This document shows, in pieces, positions 9,281 through 18,345 of a stretch of 64,000 nucleotides of DNA. Both the position numbers and the translations under genes were made by a program. Below the pieces are notes generated by a model. It was not told the DNA's origin. It was given only the letters and a program-made list of their open reading frames with translations, and did not search any database. Each line of letters opens with the position of its first letter. Positions within the stretch are counted from its first letter, which is position 1. Source of the DNA: Staphylococcus xylosus (lineage in GTDB: Bacteria > Bacillota > Bacilli > Staphylococcales > Staphylococcaceae); contig NZ_MRZO01000003.1 of assembly GCF_002732165.1 (NCBI RefSeq), positions 62,001 to 126,000 on the forward strand, in the 5' to 3' direction.

Positions 9281-10519
9281 ATGATAGATATTGAAACGAT
9301 TGATACGTTAAACCAATTAAATATAGATTTACAAGGTGATGTAAGTTCGCCATTAGGTTATATTGCAGGCGGGTTTCATGCAGGATTAAGAAGAAAGAAA
9401 AAAGACTTCGGTTGGATTTATTCGACTACAGAAGCGACAGCTACAGGTGTATATACACTGAATCGTTTTAAGGCTGCTCCTTTAAAAATAACTGAAGAAA
9501 GTATTAACGCTAATAAAAAATTACAAGCAATTGTGGTAAATTCAGCAAATGCGAACTCATGTACAGGCGAAAAAGGTATGCAAGATGCTCTAGATACGCA
9601 ATCTTGGGTAGCTGAACGCTTGAATATTGATCAACAAAACGTTGGTGTTGCATCCACAGGCGTTGTTGGTGCGTTCTTACCTATGGATAAAATCCATTAT
9701 GGTACACAGCATGTTTTGAAAGAAGAATATAATAATAGTCAATTTTTCAATCAAGCCATTTTGACAACAGATACTGCAACTAAAAATTTATCAGTACAAG
9801 TTGAGATTGATGGTAAGACAGTAACTATTGGTGGTAGTGCTAAAGGTTCTGGGATGATACACCCAAATATGGCTACAATGCTTGGGTTTATAACAACTGA
9901 TGCTAATATTGATGCGGATACTTTGGACTATTGTCTGAAGCAATCAACAGATCAGTCGTTTAATATGATTACAGTTGATGGTGATACAAGTACAAATGAC
10001 ATGGTACTATGTATGGCTAATGGTCAAGCGAACAATAATAAAATTGACGACTTACATCCAGAATGGCATAAATTTGTATATGCCTTTAATTTTGTAAGTC
10101 AATACCTTGCAAAATCAATTGCCAAAGATGGTGAAGGTGCTACGAAATTAGTTACTGCAAAAGTGACAGGTGCACCTAATGTTAAAGAAGCAAAAAAAAT
10201 TGCTAAAAGTATCGTATCGTCCAATTTGGTGAAAACTGCTATACATGGTGAAGATTCAAACTTTGGTAGAATTGTAACTGCAATAGGTTACGCGTCACAA
10301 TTTGTAGAACCAAATGAGACAAATGTTTCTTTTTGTCAGTTACCAGTGCTAGAACAAGGGATTCATGTAGAGTTTGATGAGCAGTTATTAAAAGAACGTC
10401 TAACAGAAGATAACATTGTAATAGAAGCTTCAGTTGGAGACGGTGATGGTGAAGCGGCAGCATATGGCTGTGATTTATCATATGAATATGTACGCATTAA
10501 CGCATCGTATAGAACATAA
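9281..10519 (+). CDS. Bifunctional ArgJ acetyltransferase
   Basis: Glutamate N-acetyltransferase/amino-acid acetyltransferase: moves the acetyl group from N-acetylornithine back to glutamate, making the pathway cyclic, and may also use acetyl-CoA. The autoproteolytic site is intact: in [17 protein letters not shown], Thr about 199 becomes the N-terminal nucleophile of the beta chain. Length 412 is usual. It starts 23 nt after argC behind GAAAGGGGAG. No argA/argE homologue accompanies it here, as expected for the cyclic pathway. Confidence 0.97.
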   Translation: MIDIETIDTLNQLNIDLQGDVSSPLGYIAGGFHAGLRRKKKDFGWIYSTTEATATGVYTLNRFKAAPLKITEESINANKKLQAIVVNSANANSCTGEKGMQDALDTQSWVAERLNIDQQNVGVASTGVVGAFLPMDKIHYGTQHVLKEEYNNSQFFNQAILTTDTATKNLSVQVEIDGKTVTIGGSAKGSGMIHPNMATMLGFITTDANIDADTLDYCLKQSTDQSFNMITVDGDTSTNDMVLCMANGQANNNKIDDLHPEWHKFVYAFNFVSQYLAKSIAKDGEGATKLVTAKVTGAPNVKEAKKIAKSIVSSNLVKTAIHGEDSNFGRIVTAIGYASQFVEPNETNVSFCQLPVLEQGIHVEFDEQLLKERLTEDNIVIEASVGDGDGEAAAYGCDLSYEYVRINASYRT

Positions 10520-10531
10520 GGAGTGTGTCAG

Positions 10532-11293
10532 ATGAGTTATATTGTTATAAAAATAGGCGGTAGCACATTAACTAATTTACATGATTCGACGATTGAAGAT
10601 ATCTCTAAATTAAAGCAACAAGGCTATCAACCAATTATTATTCATGGTGGCGGACCATTTATAAATAAAGCATTAGAGCAACGAGGTGTGGCGCCTTTAT
10701 TTGAAGATGGTTTAAGAGTTACTACAGAAGAAGTATTAACAGTGACTAGTCAAACGTTAATAGGTACTGTAAATCCAGACTTAGTAAGCAAAATTAATCA
10801 ATCTAATATACAAAGTATTGGTATGAATGGTATAGATGCTAAACTTTTTGATGTAGCGCCACTAGACGAGAAATATGGATACGTAGGCGAACCTATAGAT
10901 ATAAATACATCTGTATTTGATAAAGTAACGGACCAATTTATTCCAGTCATTGCTTCAATTGGTATGAATCAAGCAACGTCACAATTATATAATATTAACG
11001 CGGATACATTAGCTTATAAAATAGCACAAGCACTTAATGCGCCACTATATCTTTTAAGTGATATTCCAGGCGTATTAATCGATAAAGAAGTACAGTCTAC
11101 GTTGAATGCAGAACGTATTCAGTGTTTTATCGATGAAGAATTGATATATGGAGGGATGATTCCCAAAGTACAAGATGCAATTCAAGCTATTGAACTAGGC
11201 TGTCAGAAAGTTGTGATTGCGGCAGGAAGCGAATCACATATTATTCAAAAATTACAAGACGGTGAAAATGTAGGAACAACTATAAAACAATAG
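10532..11293 (+). CDS. Acetylglutamate kinase
   Basis: ArgB phosphorylates N-acetylglutamate, the controlled second step. Amino acid kinase fold: IKIGGST near the N-terminus, IIHGGGPFINKAL for the acetylglutamate/phosphate loop, NINADTLAYKIAQAL and YGGMIPKVQDAIQAIELG at the C-terminal nucleotide site. Start at ATG 10532 (MSYIVIK) is preferred over GTG 10523 because AAGGAG ends next to 10523; this gives 253 residues. Only 12 nt separate it from argJ. Last gene of the operon, followed by a strong terminator. The short N-terminus lacks the extra helix of the arginine-inhibited hexameric type, so feedback inhibition is not predicted; that is inference. Confidence 0.96.
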   Translation: MSYIVIKIGGSTLTNLHDSTIEDISKLKQQGYQPIIIHGGGPFINKALEQRGVAPLFEDGLRVTTEEVLTVTSQTLIGTVNPDLVSKINQSNIQSIGMNGIDAKLFDVAPLDEKYGYVGEPIDINTSVFDKVTDQFIPVIASIGMNQATSQLYNINADTLAYKIAQALNAPLYLLSDIPGVLIDKEVQSTLNAERIQCFIDEELIYGGMIPKVQDAIQAIELGCQKVVIAAGSESHIIQKLQDGENVGTTIKQ

Positions 11294-11350
11294 ACGTATT
11301 TTTGAATAATAACTGTATGTAGATTATTAATATATGCAATAGTATAAAGA

Positions 11351-11405
11351 ATATGAAAAAGGGCTTAAGTCTTATAACACATAAGAGTTAAGCCCTTTTT
11401 CATAT
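11351..11405. terminator. Terminator argB / dapE-like
   Basis: A 25-bp stem with one mismatch (11351-11375 with 11381-11405) contains AAAAAGGGCTTAA / TTAAGCCCTTTTT, so either strand ends in a U-rich run. It separates convergent argB and the dapE-like gene. Confidence 0.9.
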
Positions 11406-11418
11406 TTAATGATTCATT

Positions 11419-12650
11419 CTACTTATGGTTGTTTGTATAAGTAGTTAATAAGTCTGTATAGAAATCAATAAATTTGAAGTACATTGATTTTTCAACTCGT
11501 TCGTCAATTTGATGTGGTTTTTCACCAGGACCAAATACTAAGAATGGGAAGTTTTCGTCTTTACCACGTAATAAATTAGAAGCATCTGTAACGCCACCTA
11601 TTGGAGCGGCAATGAACTCTTTATCAAACGCTGATTTAGCAATTGTTTGAGCCGTATCGATTAGGCTATTTTCACCTGTAGTGAGAACAGGGTCTAAATC
11701 GAGATATAAATCACTTTCTAATTTAGCACCGTTAGCATTATGTTTTTCGATTGTATCGTCAAACAATGCTTTAACTTGATCATTATTATACTCCGGAATT
11801 GTACGAATATTGAAATCTGCATCTGCATCTTCTGGTACAGAATTGACTTGAACGCCGCCTTTAATTAAAGTATTTGTTATTACAGCTGTAGGGCATTTTC
11901 AATTTCTTCTGCAGCATATGTTGCAGGTAGGGATTGTTTCATTCTATCTATAAAGTGAGTGAAATCTAAAGCGTTGCCTTTTACTTCTTTAGAAATTTTA
12001 TTGTAAGAAGCATCAATATCTTGAATAAATTCGATTAAGGGTTTAATTGCGTTAAAGCCGAGGATTGGCATTGAGCTATGTGCGGATATACCGTGAGATT
12101 TTATGCGATAGTCCATTGAACCTTTGTGTGCATAAACCATCATATCTTGGCATGGTTCAGCTATTACAAGTGCCTCAACATCGTCCATATAACCTTTTTC
12201 GTATAAACTTTGTGAGCCAAGTTGTTCCATTTCTTCGCCAGTTGTAGCTAAGAATTTAATGCGTCCTTGTTTCAATGATTGTGTGTTGTTGATTTCAATT
12301 AATGCAATCGCTAAAGCGGCAAGACCAGATTTCATATCTGCAGCGCCACGGCCATATAAGAAACCATTGTCTTCAGTTAATGTAAATGGCTCGTAAGTCC
12401 ATTGACTGTGATCACCTTCAGAAACAACATCCATGTGACCAGAAATACCGATAACAGGTTGTCCTTCGCCAATTTCAGCAATTAAGTTAGCTCTACGGTC
12501 ATCAATTTTATCAATCGTAGAATCGATACCGTGTTGTGCAAATAGTTTTTGAAAATATTCACACACTTCAATTTCATTATCATTTACTGTGTTCATTGCC
12601 ACAATATCAGATAAAATTTGTACTTTTTCTTCGTTGGAAAATGTACTCAT
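11419..12650 (-). pseudogene. dapE-like M20 peptidase, frameshifted
   Basis: M20-family deacylase, annotated in staphylococci as succinyl-diaminopimelate desuccinylase or ArgE/DapE family. The N-terminal part (12650 down to about 11890) has GHMDVVSEG, GRGAADMKSG and TTGEEMEQLG, the metal ligands and catalytic Glu. It runs into TAA at 11880-11882. The C-terminal part continues in another frame from about 11889 with AVITNTLIKGGVQVNS, then FGPGEKPHQIDE, a typical M20 ending. On the minus strand the junction is a run of three C (GCCCTACAG); a fourth C would join the halves, so a 1-nt deletion in a homopolymer is the simplest explanation. Full length would be about 410 residues. SD AAGGAG precedes ATG 12650. 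Real mutation and sequencing error are both possible. Confidence 0.88.
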
Positions 12651-12867
12651 AACATACCACTCCTTTTTAAAAACTATCACAATTATACATCTGGCAATTT
12701 AATTTGATAAGCAAAAGGACTTTTATTTAAAAACTTATAATAATTTTATTTATTTTGTGTAAAGTTATTACGCTATATTTGATTGTGGGAAACCTTGTTT
12801 TGTCGGATTATTGAAAATATGATAGTAAAAAATAAGATACTAAGGGAGAAAGATTATGACTTTTTAA

Positions 12868-13245
12868 TTGTCTGCAATTCAACAAACACACCAACAATAT
12901 ACTGGAGTAAATTTTCCAAAACTATTTCAAGCTTTTAAAGCAATGGGGATAACAATTAATACCGTTGATATTCAAAATGGAACTACAGTATATACGCATC
13001 AAAGTGGAGAACAAATTATAGATAAGGGTGTGAAGAGTACTGTACCTATATCACATCATACAGATAAAGAGCAATTACAAGAATCATTAAAACAACATCA
13101 AATAGGGGAAACAGATTTTTCAAGCTTTTGTGATGAAATGGCTCAAGCAGGAATTTACAAGTGGCATATAAGTATTGATGCTGGAACATGTGCTTACGTA
13201 AATTTAAAAAATGAAATTGTTATCGTCGAACGGATTCCGCAATAA
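12868..13245 (+). CDS. DUF1398 protein, start disrupted
   Basis: Small DUF1398 (YbcV-like) protein of unknown function. The conserved core is present: ending in GIYKWHISIDAGTCAYVN and a short C-terminal strand. The natural start appears to be ATG 12856, well spaced from AAGGGAG (12842-12848), but its fourth codon is TAA (12865-12867). The next codon, TTG 12868, could restart translation at once, giving 125 residues and losing only four. A single-base change (for example CAA to TAA) explains this. Expression is therefore uncertain; the gene may be effectively weakened rather than dead. Family call is by recognition of the C-terminal motif. Confidence 0.65.
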   Translation: MSAIQQTHQQYTGVNFPKLFQAFKAMGITINTVDIQNGTTVYTHQSGEQIIDKGVKSTVPISHHTDKEQLQESLKQHQIGETDFSSFCDEMAQAGIYKWHISIDAGTCAYVNLKNEIVIVERIPQ

Positions 13246-13415
13246 TGATTTGAATGAGAGAGAAGTAAAGCGTTGATATTTAAGACCTATGTTATGACAG
13301 TATTAATCATTGATGATACGGTAGGCCCATAGAATAATTATTATTTAAAGGTAGCAGATTATATGCTGCTTAGTAGAGTGATGTTATATCACGCGATGGG
13401 AAGGGGTTCATTAAT

Positions 13416-13955
13416 ATGGCAAGTGTAGCAATTATTGCAGGTGGCAATAAAATACAATCACGTTTAACAGGTGTTGTGGATTACGCTGAACAATATTTGA
13501 ATGATGTAGGTATTGAAACTGACGTCATTCATGTACATCAGTTAGATGCAGAAGCATTAATTACGGCAGATTTTTCAAATAGCTCAATTAATGAAACGCA
13601 CAGAAAAATTGAAAACGCGGATGGCATTATCATCGTATCTCCAGTATTTAAAGCGGCATATTCAGGTATAGTTAAGACTTATCTCGATTTATTACCACGT
13701 GGTGCATTAACCGGAAAAACAGTATTACCGTTAGCATTGGGTGGGACATTCGCACATGTGCTTGCTATTCAATATAGCTTAGACCCAGTGATTAAGGAAC
13801 TAGGCGCAGATACGATTCATAAAGGTAGATTTATTTTAGATAAGCATATTACTGCAAATGAAGATGGGACATATGACTATGATCAAGAAGCGAAAGATGG
13901 TCTGAATAAGACGTTAAAAAAGTTTGTCAGTGATAAATCTCAAGTGACGGAATAA
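13416..13955 (+). CDS. NADPH-dependent FMN reductase (SsuE-like)
   Basis: Flavodoxin-fold NAD(P)H-dependent flavin reductase, 179 residues, closest to SsuE, which supplies reduced FMN to alkanesulfonate monooxygenase. The segments IIIVSPVFKAAYSGIVKTYLDLL (FMN-binding strand-loop) and LPLALGGTFAHVLAIQYSLDPVIKELGA match SsuE. SD AAGGGG lies before ATG 13416. No ssuD or ssuABC partner is adjacent, so the acceptor monooxygenase is elsewhere or the enzyme has a general flavin-reduction role. The 170 nt upstream show nothing I can name. Confidence 0.82.
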   Translation: MASVAIIAGGNKIQSRLTGVVDYAEQYLNDVGIETDVIHVHQLDAEALITADFSNSSINETHRKIENADGIIIVSPVFKAAYSGIVKTYLDLLPRGALTGKTVLPLALGGTFAHVLAIQYSLDPVIKELGADTIHKGRFILDKHITANEDGTYDYDQEAKDGLNKTLKKFVSDKSQVTE

Positions 13956-14061
13956 TTTGAAGTCGAACCATATGACACGTGCGTATAGCATAAATGTATG
14001 GCATATTAATATATTTAGCGATTTGAATTAGGAGAAGGTAGAAAAGTCTTCAATAATTTGA

Positions 14062-14125
14062 AAAGCGATACGCACACGTGTGAAATCAAAATTGCTGATT
14101 CCACATTTAAAATGCGTATCGCTTT
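14062..14125. terminator. Long hairpin terminator
   Basis: AAAGCGATACGCA (14062-14074) pairs perfectly with TGCGTATCGCTTT (14113-14125), with an inner stem TGTGAAATC / GATTCCACA. It lies between the convergent flavin reductase and VOC genes. Confidence 0.8.
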
Positions 14126-14138
14126 AATTATGTCATAA

Positions 14139-14798
14139 TTATGAAGGCATTAAATGCCACTGTTGGAAGTGGTCATAAGTTAAATCAAATTGTTGTGTTT
14201 TAATTTCTATTGGAAAGGCGGAGGATGTCTTTTCAGAAAAGAACCATCGTCTATGTTCAGGCGTTAATAAAATAAAACTTTCATCATGTTTATCTCCTAG
14301 AAAATTCAAGGCGTCAGGTATAAACTGTCTTTGTTCATGTGTTTCCAACTGATATTGCGTTAAAGCTTGATAGATAGACTCTGTATCATTGCATACAAAA
14401 CCAATCTCGCTAATTCTTGAAAATTCAGGCTCATCTGTCATATTAGAGACCCTAGCAATTAATTCGACAATATTTCCAGAAGGATCATTAAAGTAAACAG
14501 AATGTGCAACAAAATCTTCAAAGTAAGTTGTATGTTGTTTGTCTTCCATCAATAGAAATAAAATATTTTGATAATGGTTTTTCATATCATAAAAATGATT
14601 ATAAGGAATATCAATAGCAAAGTGATAATAAGGTTGGTTAATGTCATGTGAATGTCTAAAATACAATTCTGTTTCACCAATTTCAACCATAAATGACTCT
14701 TGGTCAATGATTTCAACCGTACACTCTAATGTTTCCTCATAGAACTGTCTTGTTTCTTCCAATTCTGACGTTAATAATGTTATACTTTCAAATTTCAT
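14139..14798 (-). CDS. VOC family (glyoxalase-like) protein
   Basis: Two-module vicinal-oxygen-chelate protein of about 219 residues. The N-terminal module opens with KFESITLLTSELEETRQFYEETL and contains HFAIDIPYNHFYD and VYFNDPSGNIVELIAR, the usual metal-ligand strand ending in Glu. The C-terminal module begins SRISEIGFVCNDTESIYQAL and is more divergent. The start is uncertain: ATG 14798 or 14804 both follow GGGATGGG; I take 14798. It lies about 80 nt downstream of the IclR-family gene on the same strand and could be co-transcribed. The reaction is unknown; ring-cleaving dioxygenase-like or isomerase activities are both possible for this family. Confidence 0.75.
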   Translation of the reverse strand: MKFESITLLTSELEETRQFYEETLECTVEIIDQESFMVEIGETELYFRHSHDINQPYYHFAIDIPYNHFYDMKNHYQNILFLLMEDKQHTTYFEDFVAHSVYFNDPSGNIVELIARVSNMTDEPEFSRISEIGFVCNDTESIYQALTQYQLETHEQRQFIPDALNFLGDKHDESFILLTPEHRRWFFSEKTSSAFPIEIKTQQFDLTYDHFQQWHLMPS

Positions 14799-14882
14799 AT
14801 GCATATCCCATCCCCACGTAGTACCCATATATAATAAATGATTTAACTGTACTTTATCAAAATAATAACGATGATGATAATA

Positions 14883-15638
14883 TTAAGAATTTATAAAACC
14901 TAAATTTTTTGAAATGTTATTTGCTGTAGTTTGTAGTTGAGTAATATAAAATTCTTTTTTTGGCAATTGACTCGTTGAAAAAGACAAACTAATCGCACCT
15001 TGTACTTCATTACGATAATTAACGAAATAAGTGCCAACACAATAAATACCTTCTTCATTTTCTTGTTTATCCTCTGCATAACCTTGTTTGCGAATCATTT
15101 CAATTTCCTCCATAAAATCATCAAAGTTAGTGATAGTATGCTTTGTATAAGGGATGATTTCAGAATTATTCCAAACAGCTTGAATCGTATAGTCATCATA
15201 CTTTGATAATATTGCTTTTCCTACGGCAGTACAATACATAGGTGCTCGTAGACCTATTTTAGAAGCCATTGTATAAATCGCATCATTTGGAATGAATTTT
15301 TCAATATAGAGAATTTCATTTTTATCTTCAATAACTAAATGACATGTTTCATTAACTGTGAAAGAAAGTTGACTAATAAAACTTTTAGCGATATTTAAAT
15401 AATCAATATTTTTGATACTGGAGTAGCCTAATTGAAATAATTTATAAGTTAATTCATATTGATGTGTTAATGGGTTTTGTTTCACATAATAATTATCTAT
15501 TAAAGATTTAACTAAACGATGTACAGTCGTTTTAGATAACTGTGTTTTTGCTACAAGTTCATTTAATGATATCGGGCTATGATGTGATATCAATTCTAAT
15601 AAATTTAAAGCACGATCGATTGATTGAACATTGGACAT
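14883..15638 (-). CDS. IclR-family regulator
   Basis: Transcription factor of 251 residues: N-terminal winged helix-turn-helix (residues about 5-65, SLNELVAKTQLSKTTVHRLVKSL) and C-terminal IclR effector domain (about 75-250, with MASKIGLRAPMYCTAVGKAILS and the GYAEDKQENEEGIYCVG segment typical of the family's ligand pocket). It is divergent from gntP and the dehydrogenase gene across a 147-nt control region with a palindrome TTnCACAnTGTGnAA, so it most likely controls aldonate uptake and oxidation. SD AAGGAGTG precedes ATG 15638. The inducer is not known. Confidence 0.92.
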   Translation of the reverse strand: MSNVQSIDRALNLLELISHHSPISLNELVAKTQLSKTTVHRLVKSLIDNYYVKQNPLTHQYELTYKLFQLGYSSIKNIDYLNIAKSFISQLSFTVNETCHLVIEDKNEILYIEKFIPNDAIYTMASKIGLRAPMYCTAVGKAILSKYDDYTIQAVWNNSEIIPYTKHTITNFDDFMEEIEMIRKQGYAEDKQENEEGIYCVGTYFVNYRNEVQGAISLSFSTSQLPKKEFYITQLQTTANNISKNLGFINS

Positions 15639-15655
15639 AACTACACTCCTTAAAT

Positions 15656-15731
15656 TGACAACGTTTTCATTTTAGCTTTATACTAATAAAGTATTCTATT
15701 ATATGATATACCATTACACAATGTGGAACAA
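15656..15731 (+). promoter_or_regulatory. gntP promoter, cre and IclR-type operator
   Basis: TTGACA (15656-15661), 18 nt, TATACT (15680-15685). A cre-like site TGACAACGTTTTCA (15657-15670, 13 of 14 consensus positions) overlaps the -35. Downstream, TTACACAATGTGGAA (15715-15729) is an inverted repeat TTnCACAnTGTGnAA and is a good candidate for binding by the divergent IclR regulator. Confidence 0.65.
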
Positions 15732-15785
15732 GGGTAAAAAATACAAAATCTATAGGTAGCTACACATCAAAAGGAGTGTATTGAA

Positions 15786-17147
15786 ATGTTTGGAGAGTTC
15801 TGGCCACTAATCAGCGTTGTATTAGGTGTTGTTGTACTGTTATTTTTAATTATTAAATGCAAGATTAATGCCTTTATATCTTTGATAGTTACATCAATTT
15901 TTACTGGTGTGATTTTAGGTATGCCACTAGAAAAGATAGTAGAAACGGTAGAAAAAGGTATGGGAAGTACTTTAGGAAGTGTAGCAATAATATTTGGATT
16001 AGGAGCTATTTTAGGTAAATTGCTTGCTGATGGTGGTGGCGCAAATAGAATTGCAGATACATTTATAGATAAATTTGGTGAGAAATATATAAAATGGGCA
16101 ATGATTTTAGCGTCATTCATTATTGGTATTGCACTGTTCTTTGAAGTTGGATTAGTACTATTAATACCTTTAGCGTTTACAATTGCAAAGCGCTTAGGTG
16201 TATCACATATGAAGATTGGTATACCAATGGCTATTGCACTATCAGTAACGCATGGATTTTTACCTCCGCATCCTGGTCCCGTAGTCATTGCAAAAGAGTT
16301 AAATGCCAATTTAGGACAAGTATTATTTTATGGACTTATTGTAGCTGTGCCAACAGTGGTCATTGTTGGCGGACTATTAGTCAAAATCTTACCTAAATTG
16401 TCTCCCAGTGCATATAGTAAAGAAATTGATATGGCCAATATTGTTTCTGAAGTATCGATTGAAGAAAAAGATCAACCAGGGTTTAGACTTAGTGTGTTTA
16501 CTGCCTTGTTACCAGTTATATTGATGTTATTTGCGACAATTGTACAAATGATCACTGGTCATCAAGATGCTGCAACCAACCAATTAGAAAGTATTATTTA
16601 CTTTATTGGTAATGCACCAATAGCAATGTTGATTGCATTACTATTTGCCATGTATTCAATGGGTATTCGTAGAAAGAGGACAATGAATCAAATTATGGAT
16701 AGTGCCACATCTGCCATTATTCCAATTGGGATGATGTTACTTATTTTAGGTGCAGGTGGGTCATTTAAGGAAATCTTGATTGATGGAGGCGTAGGAAAAA
16801 CAATTGAACACATGTTTGTCGGCTCTAGTATGTCTCCAATCTTATTAGCTTGGATTGTTTCTTCTTTGTTGAGAATAGCACAAGGATCAGCAACAGTCGC
16901 AGCTATATCTACTACAGGCATAGTACTACCCTTATTACAAGCCACAGATGTGAATCTTGCATTAGTGACTTTAGCCATTGGCGCAGGAAGTATTATATTC
17001 TCACACGTGAATGATACTGGCTTTTGGATTTTTAAAGAGTATTTTGGATTGACCGTAAAAGAAACTTTTTTAACGTGGTCTGTTTTAGAGACAGCAATAT
17101 CGGTTTGTGGTCTAGTATTTGTATTGATTTTAAATATGATTATTTAA
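15786..17147 (+). CDS. GntP-family gluconate permease
   Basis: Gluconate:H+ symporter family membrane protein, 453 residues, about 12-14 hydrophobic segments. Family motifs visible: FGLGAILGKLLADGGGANRIADT near residue 75, and HGFLPPHPGPVVIAKELNANLG near residue 160, the conserved GntP signature, plus RIAQGSATVAAISTTG later. SD AAAGGAGTG precedes ATG 15786. The gene is followed 21 nt later by a zinc dehydrogenase, so the pair probably imports and oxidises an aldonate or related sugar acid (gluconate, idonate or similar). It carries its own cre-like and IclR-type sites. Confidence 0.93.
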   Translation: MFGEFWPLISVVLGVVVLLFLIIKCKINAFISLIVTSIFTGVILGMPLEKIVETVEKGMGSTLGSVAIIFGLGAILGKLLADGGGANRIADTFIDKFGEKYIKWAMILASFIIGIALFFEVGLVLLIPLAFTIAKRLGVSHMKIGIPMAIALSVTHGFLPPHPGPVVIAKELNANLGQVLFYGLIVAVPTVVIVGGLLVKILPKLSPSAYSKEIDMANIVSEVSIEEKDQPGFRLSVFTALLPVILMLFATIVQMITGHQDAATNQLESIIYFIGNAPIAMLIALLFAMYSMGIRRKRTMNQIMDSATSAIIPIGMMLLILGAGGSFKEILIDGGVGKTIEHMFVGSSMSPILLAWIVSSLLRIAQGSATVAAISTTGIVLPLLQATDVNLALVTLAIGAGSIIFSHVNDTGFWIFKEYFGLTVKETFLTWSVLETAISVCGLVFVLILNMII

Positions 17148-17168
17148 TTTGAAAGGAGAATGAATACG

Positions 17169-18188
17169 ATGAAAGCTGTGTTTATTAATGGGAAAGAAGA
17201 TATTGAATTAAAAGAAATTGAAGAAATAAGTACACAAAATAATCCTGAAAAAGTACTTATAGAAGTTAAGTACGTGGGTATATGTGGATCGGATTTACAC
17301 TATTTGGCAGAAGGTGCTAGTGGTCCAGCAGTGATTAGAGAACCCTTAATACCTGGACATGAATTGAGTGGTGTTCTACTTGAATCTATGGATTATAAAG
17401 GAACGACACTTTCAAAAGGGACAAAAGTTACAGTTCACCCTGCAACATATGGTGATGAATTAGCACATGCACCACATAATCCTGAGATATGGCCGAATGG
17501 TTCATATTTAGGGTCGGCTAGATATTTACCACATAAACAAGGTGGTATGGTAGAAAAAATGTTAGTAGATAAATCGCAAATATTCCCACTACCGGATAGA
17601 GTTTCTTTAAAGATGGGAGCGCTAGCTGAACCTCTTAGTGTGGGGATGCATGCAATTAATTTAGCAGGTGGTGTTACAGGTAAAAAAGTACTTGTGTCAG
17701 GAGCTGGTCCAATTGGGTTACTAGCTGCAGGAGCAGCTTATACCTTGGGCGCAGAAAGCGTGACGATAAGTGATATGTTAGAGGAACCGTTAGCGCGTGC
17801 ACATGATTTAGGCGATATAGAAATATTAAATATTACAGATAATAATATTCCTGAAGATAGATACGATATAGTATTAGAGTGTTCTGGAGCTACTCCGGCA
17901 GTAACGACTGCATTTAAGGCTGTAAATATAGGTGGTACAATAATCCAAGTTGGTAATTTACAGGATAAATCTTCACCAATTAACTTAAGCCCGATTAATA
18001 TCAAACAGGCTACATATCGTGGATGTTATCGTTTTAATAGAGAAATTGAAGATGCTTTAACAGTGCTAGCGAAAAACGAAAAGATTATTAATGTAATTAC
18101 TCAAACATATGATATCGAAAACTTTAGAGAAGCTTTTGAAATAGCTGCAAATTCTAGATTATCATCTAAGGTAATGATTAAACTATAA
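17169..18188 (+). CDS. Zinc-type dehydrogenase, idonate/sorbitol group
   Basis: Medium-chain dehydrogenase/reductase related to L-idonate 5-dehydrogenase and sorbitol dehydrogenase, 339 residues. Catalytic zinc ligands are present: Cys39 (GICGSDLH), His64-Glu65 (PGHE) and a Glu in GALAEPLSVG. The nucleotide motif SGAGPIGLLAAG follows. The structural-zinc loop that normally carries four cysteines (around residues 90-115) has none here; the sequence runs HPATYGDELAHAP...WPNGSYLGSA. SYLGSARYLPHKQGG aligns with the idonate dehydrogenase group. ATG 17169 is preferred over 17160 because GAAAGGAG abuts 17160. It is cotranscribed with gntP; its substrate is probably the imported polyol acid. Confidence 0.85.
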   Translation: MKAVFINGKEDIELKEIEEISTQNNPEKVLIEVKYVGICGSDLHYLAEGASGPAVIREPLIPGHELSGVLLESMDYKGTTLSKGTKVTVHPATYGDELAHAPHNPEIWPNGSYLGSARYLPHKQGGMVEKMLVDKSQIFPLPDRVSLKMGALAEPLSVGMHAINLAGGVTGKKVLVSGAGPIGLLAAGAAYTLGAESVTISDMLEEPLARAHDLGDIEILNITDNNIPEDRYDIVLECSGATPAVTTAFKAVNIGGTIIQVGNLQDKSSPINLSPINIKQATYRGCYRFNREIEDALTVLAKNEKIINVITQTYDIENFREAFEIAANSRLSSKVMIKL

Positions 18189-18268
18189 ATGTATATTTAT
18201 TATTTAGGATTGAGAGTATAGACTCAAATTTTAGTTTGGTCAGATAATTAAATAATTTAAGATAACAA

Positions 18269-18307
18269 AAAGTCCCACTTCTCATTTAATTGAGCTAGTG
18301 GGACTTT
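18269..18307. terminator. Bidirectional terminator
   Basis: AAAGTCCCACT (18269-18279) with AGTGGGACTTT (18297-18307), with an inner CTCA...TGAG stem, between the convergent dehydrogenase and lactate permease genes. Confidence 0.85.
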
Positions 18308-18345
18308 AATATATACTGCTATTGCTTAATGGCAGCAAGTGTTAG

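Noticed and set aside
15767..16309. Long antisense open frames inside membrane-protein genes (also 35814-36398, 18713-19099)
   Set aside because: These mirror codon bias of hydrophobic genes on the other strand, have no ribosome site and low-complexity content.
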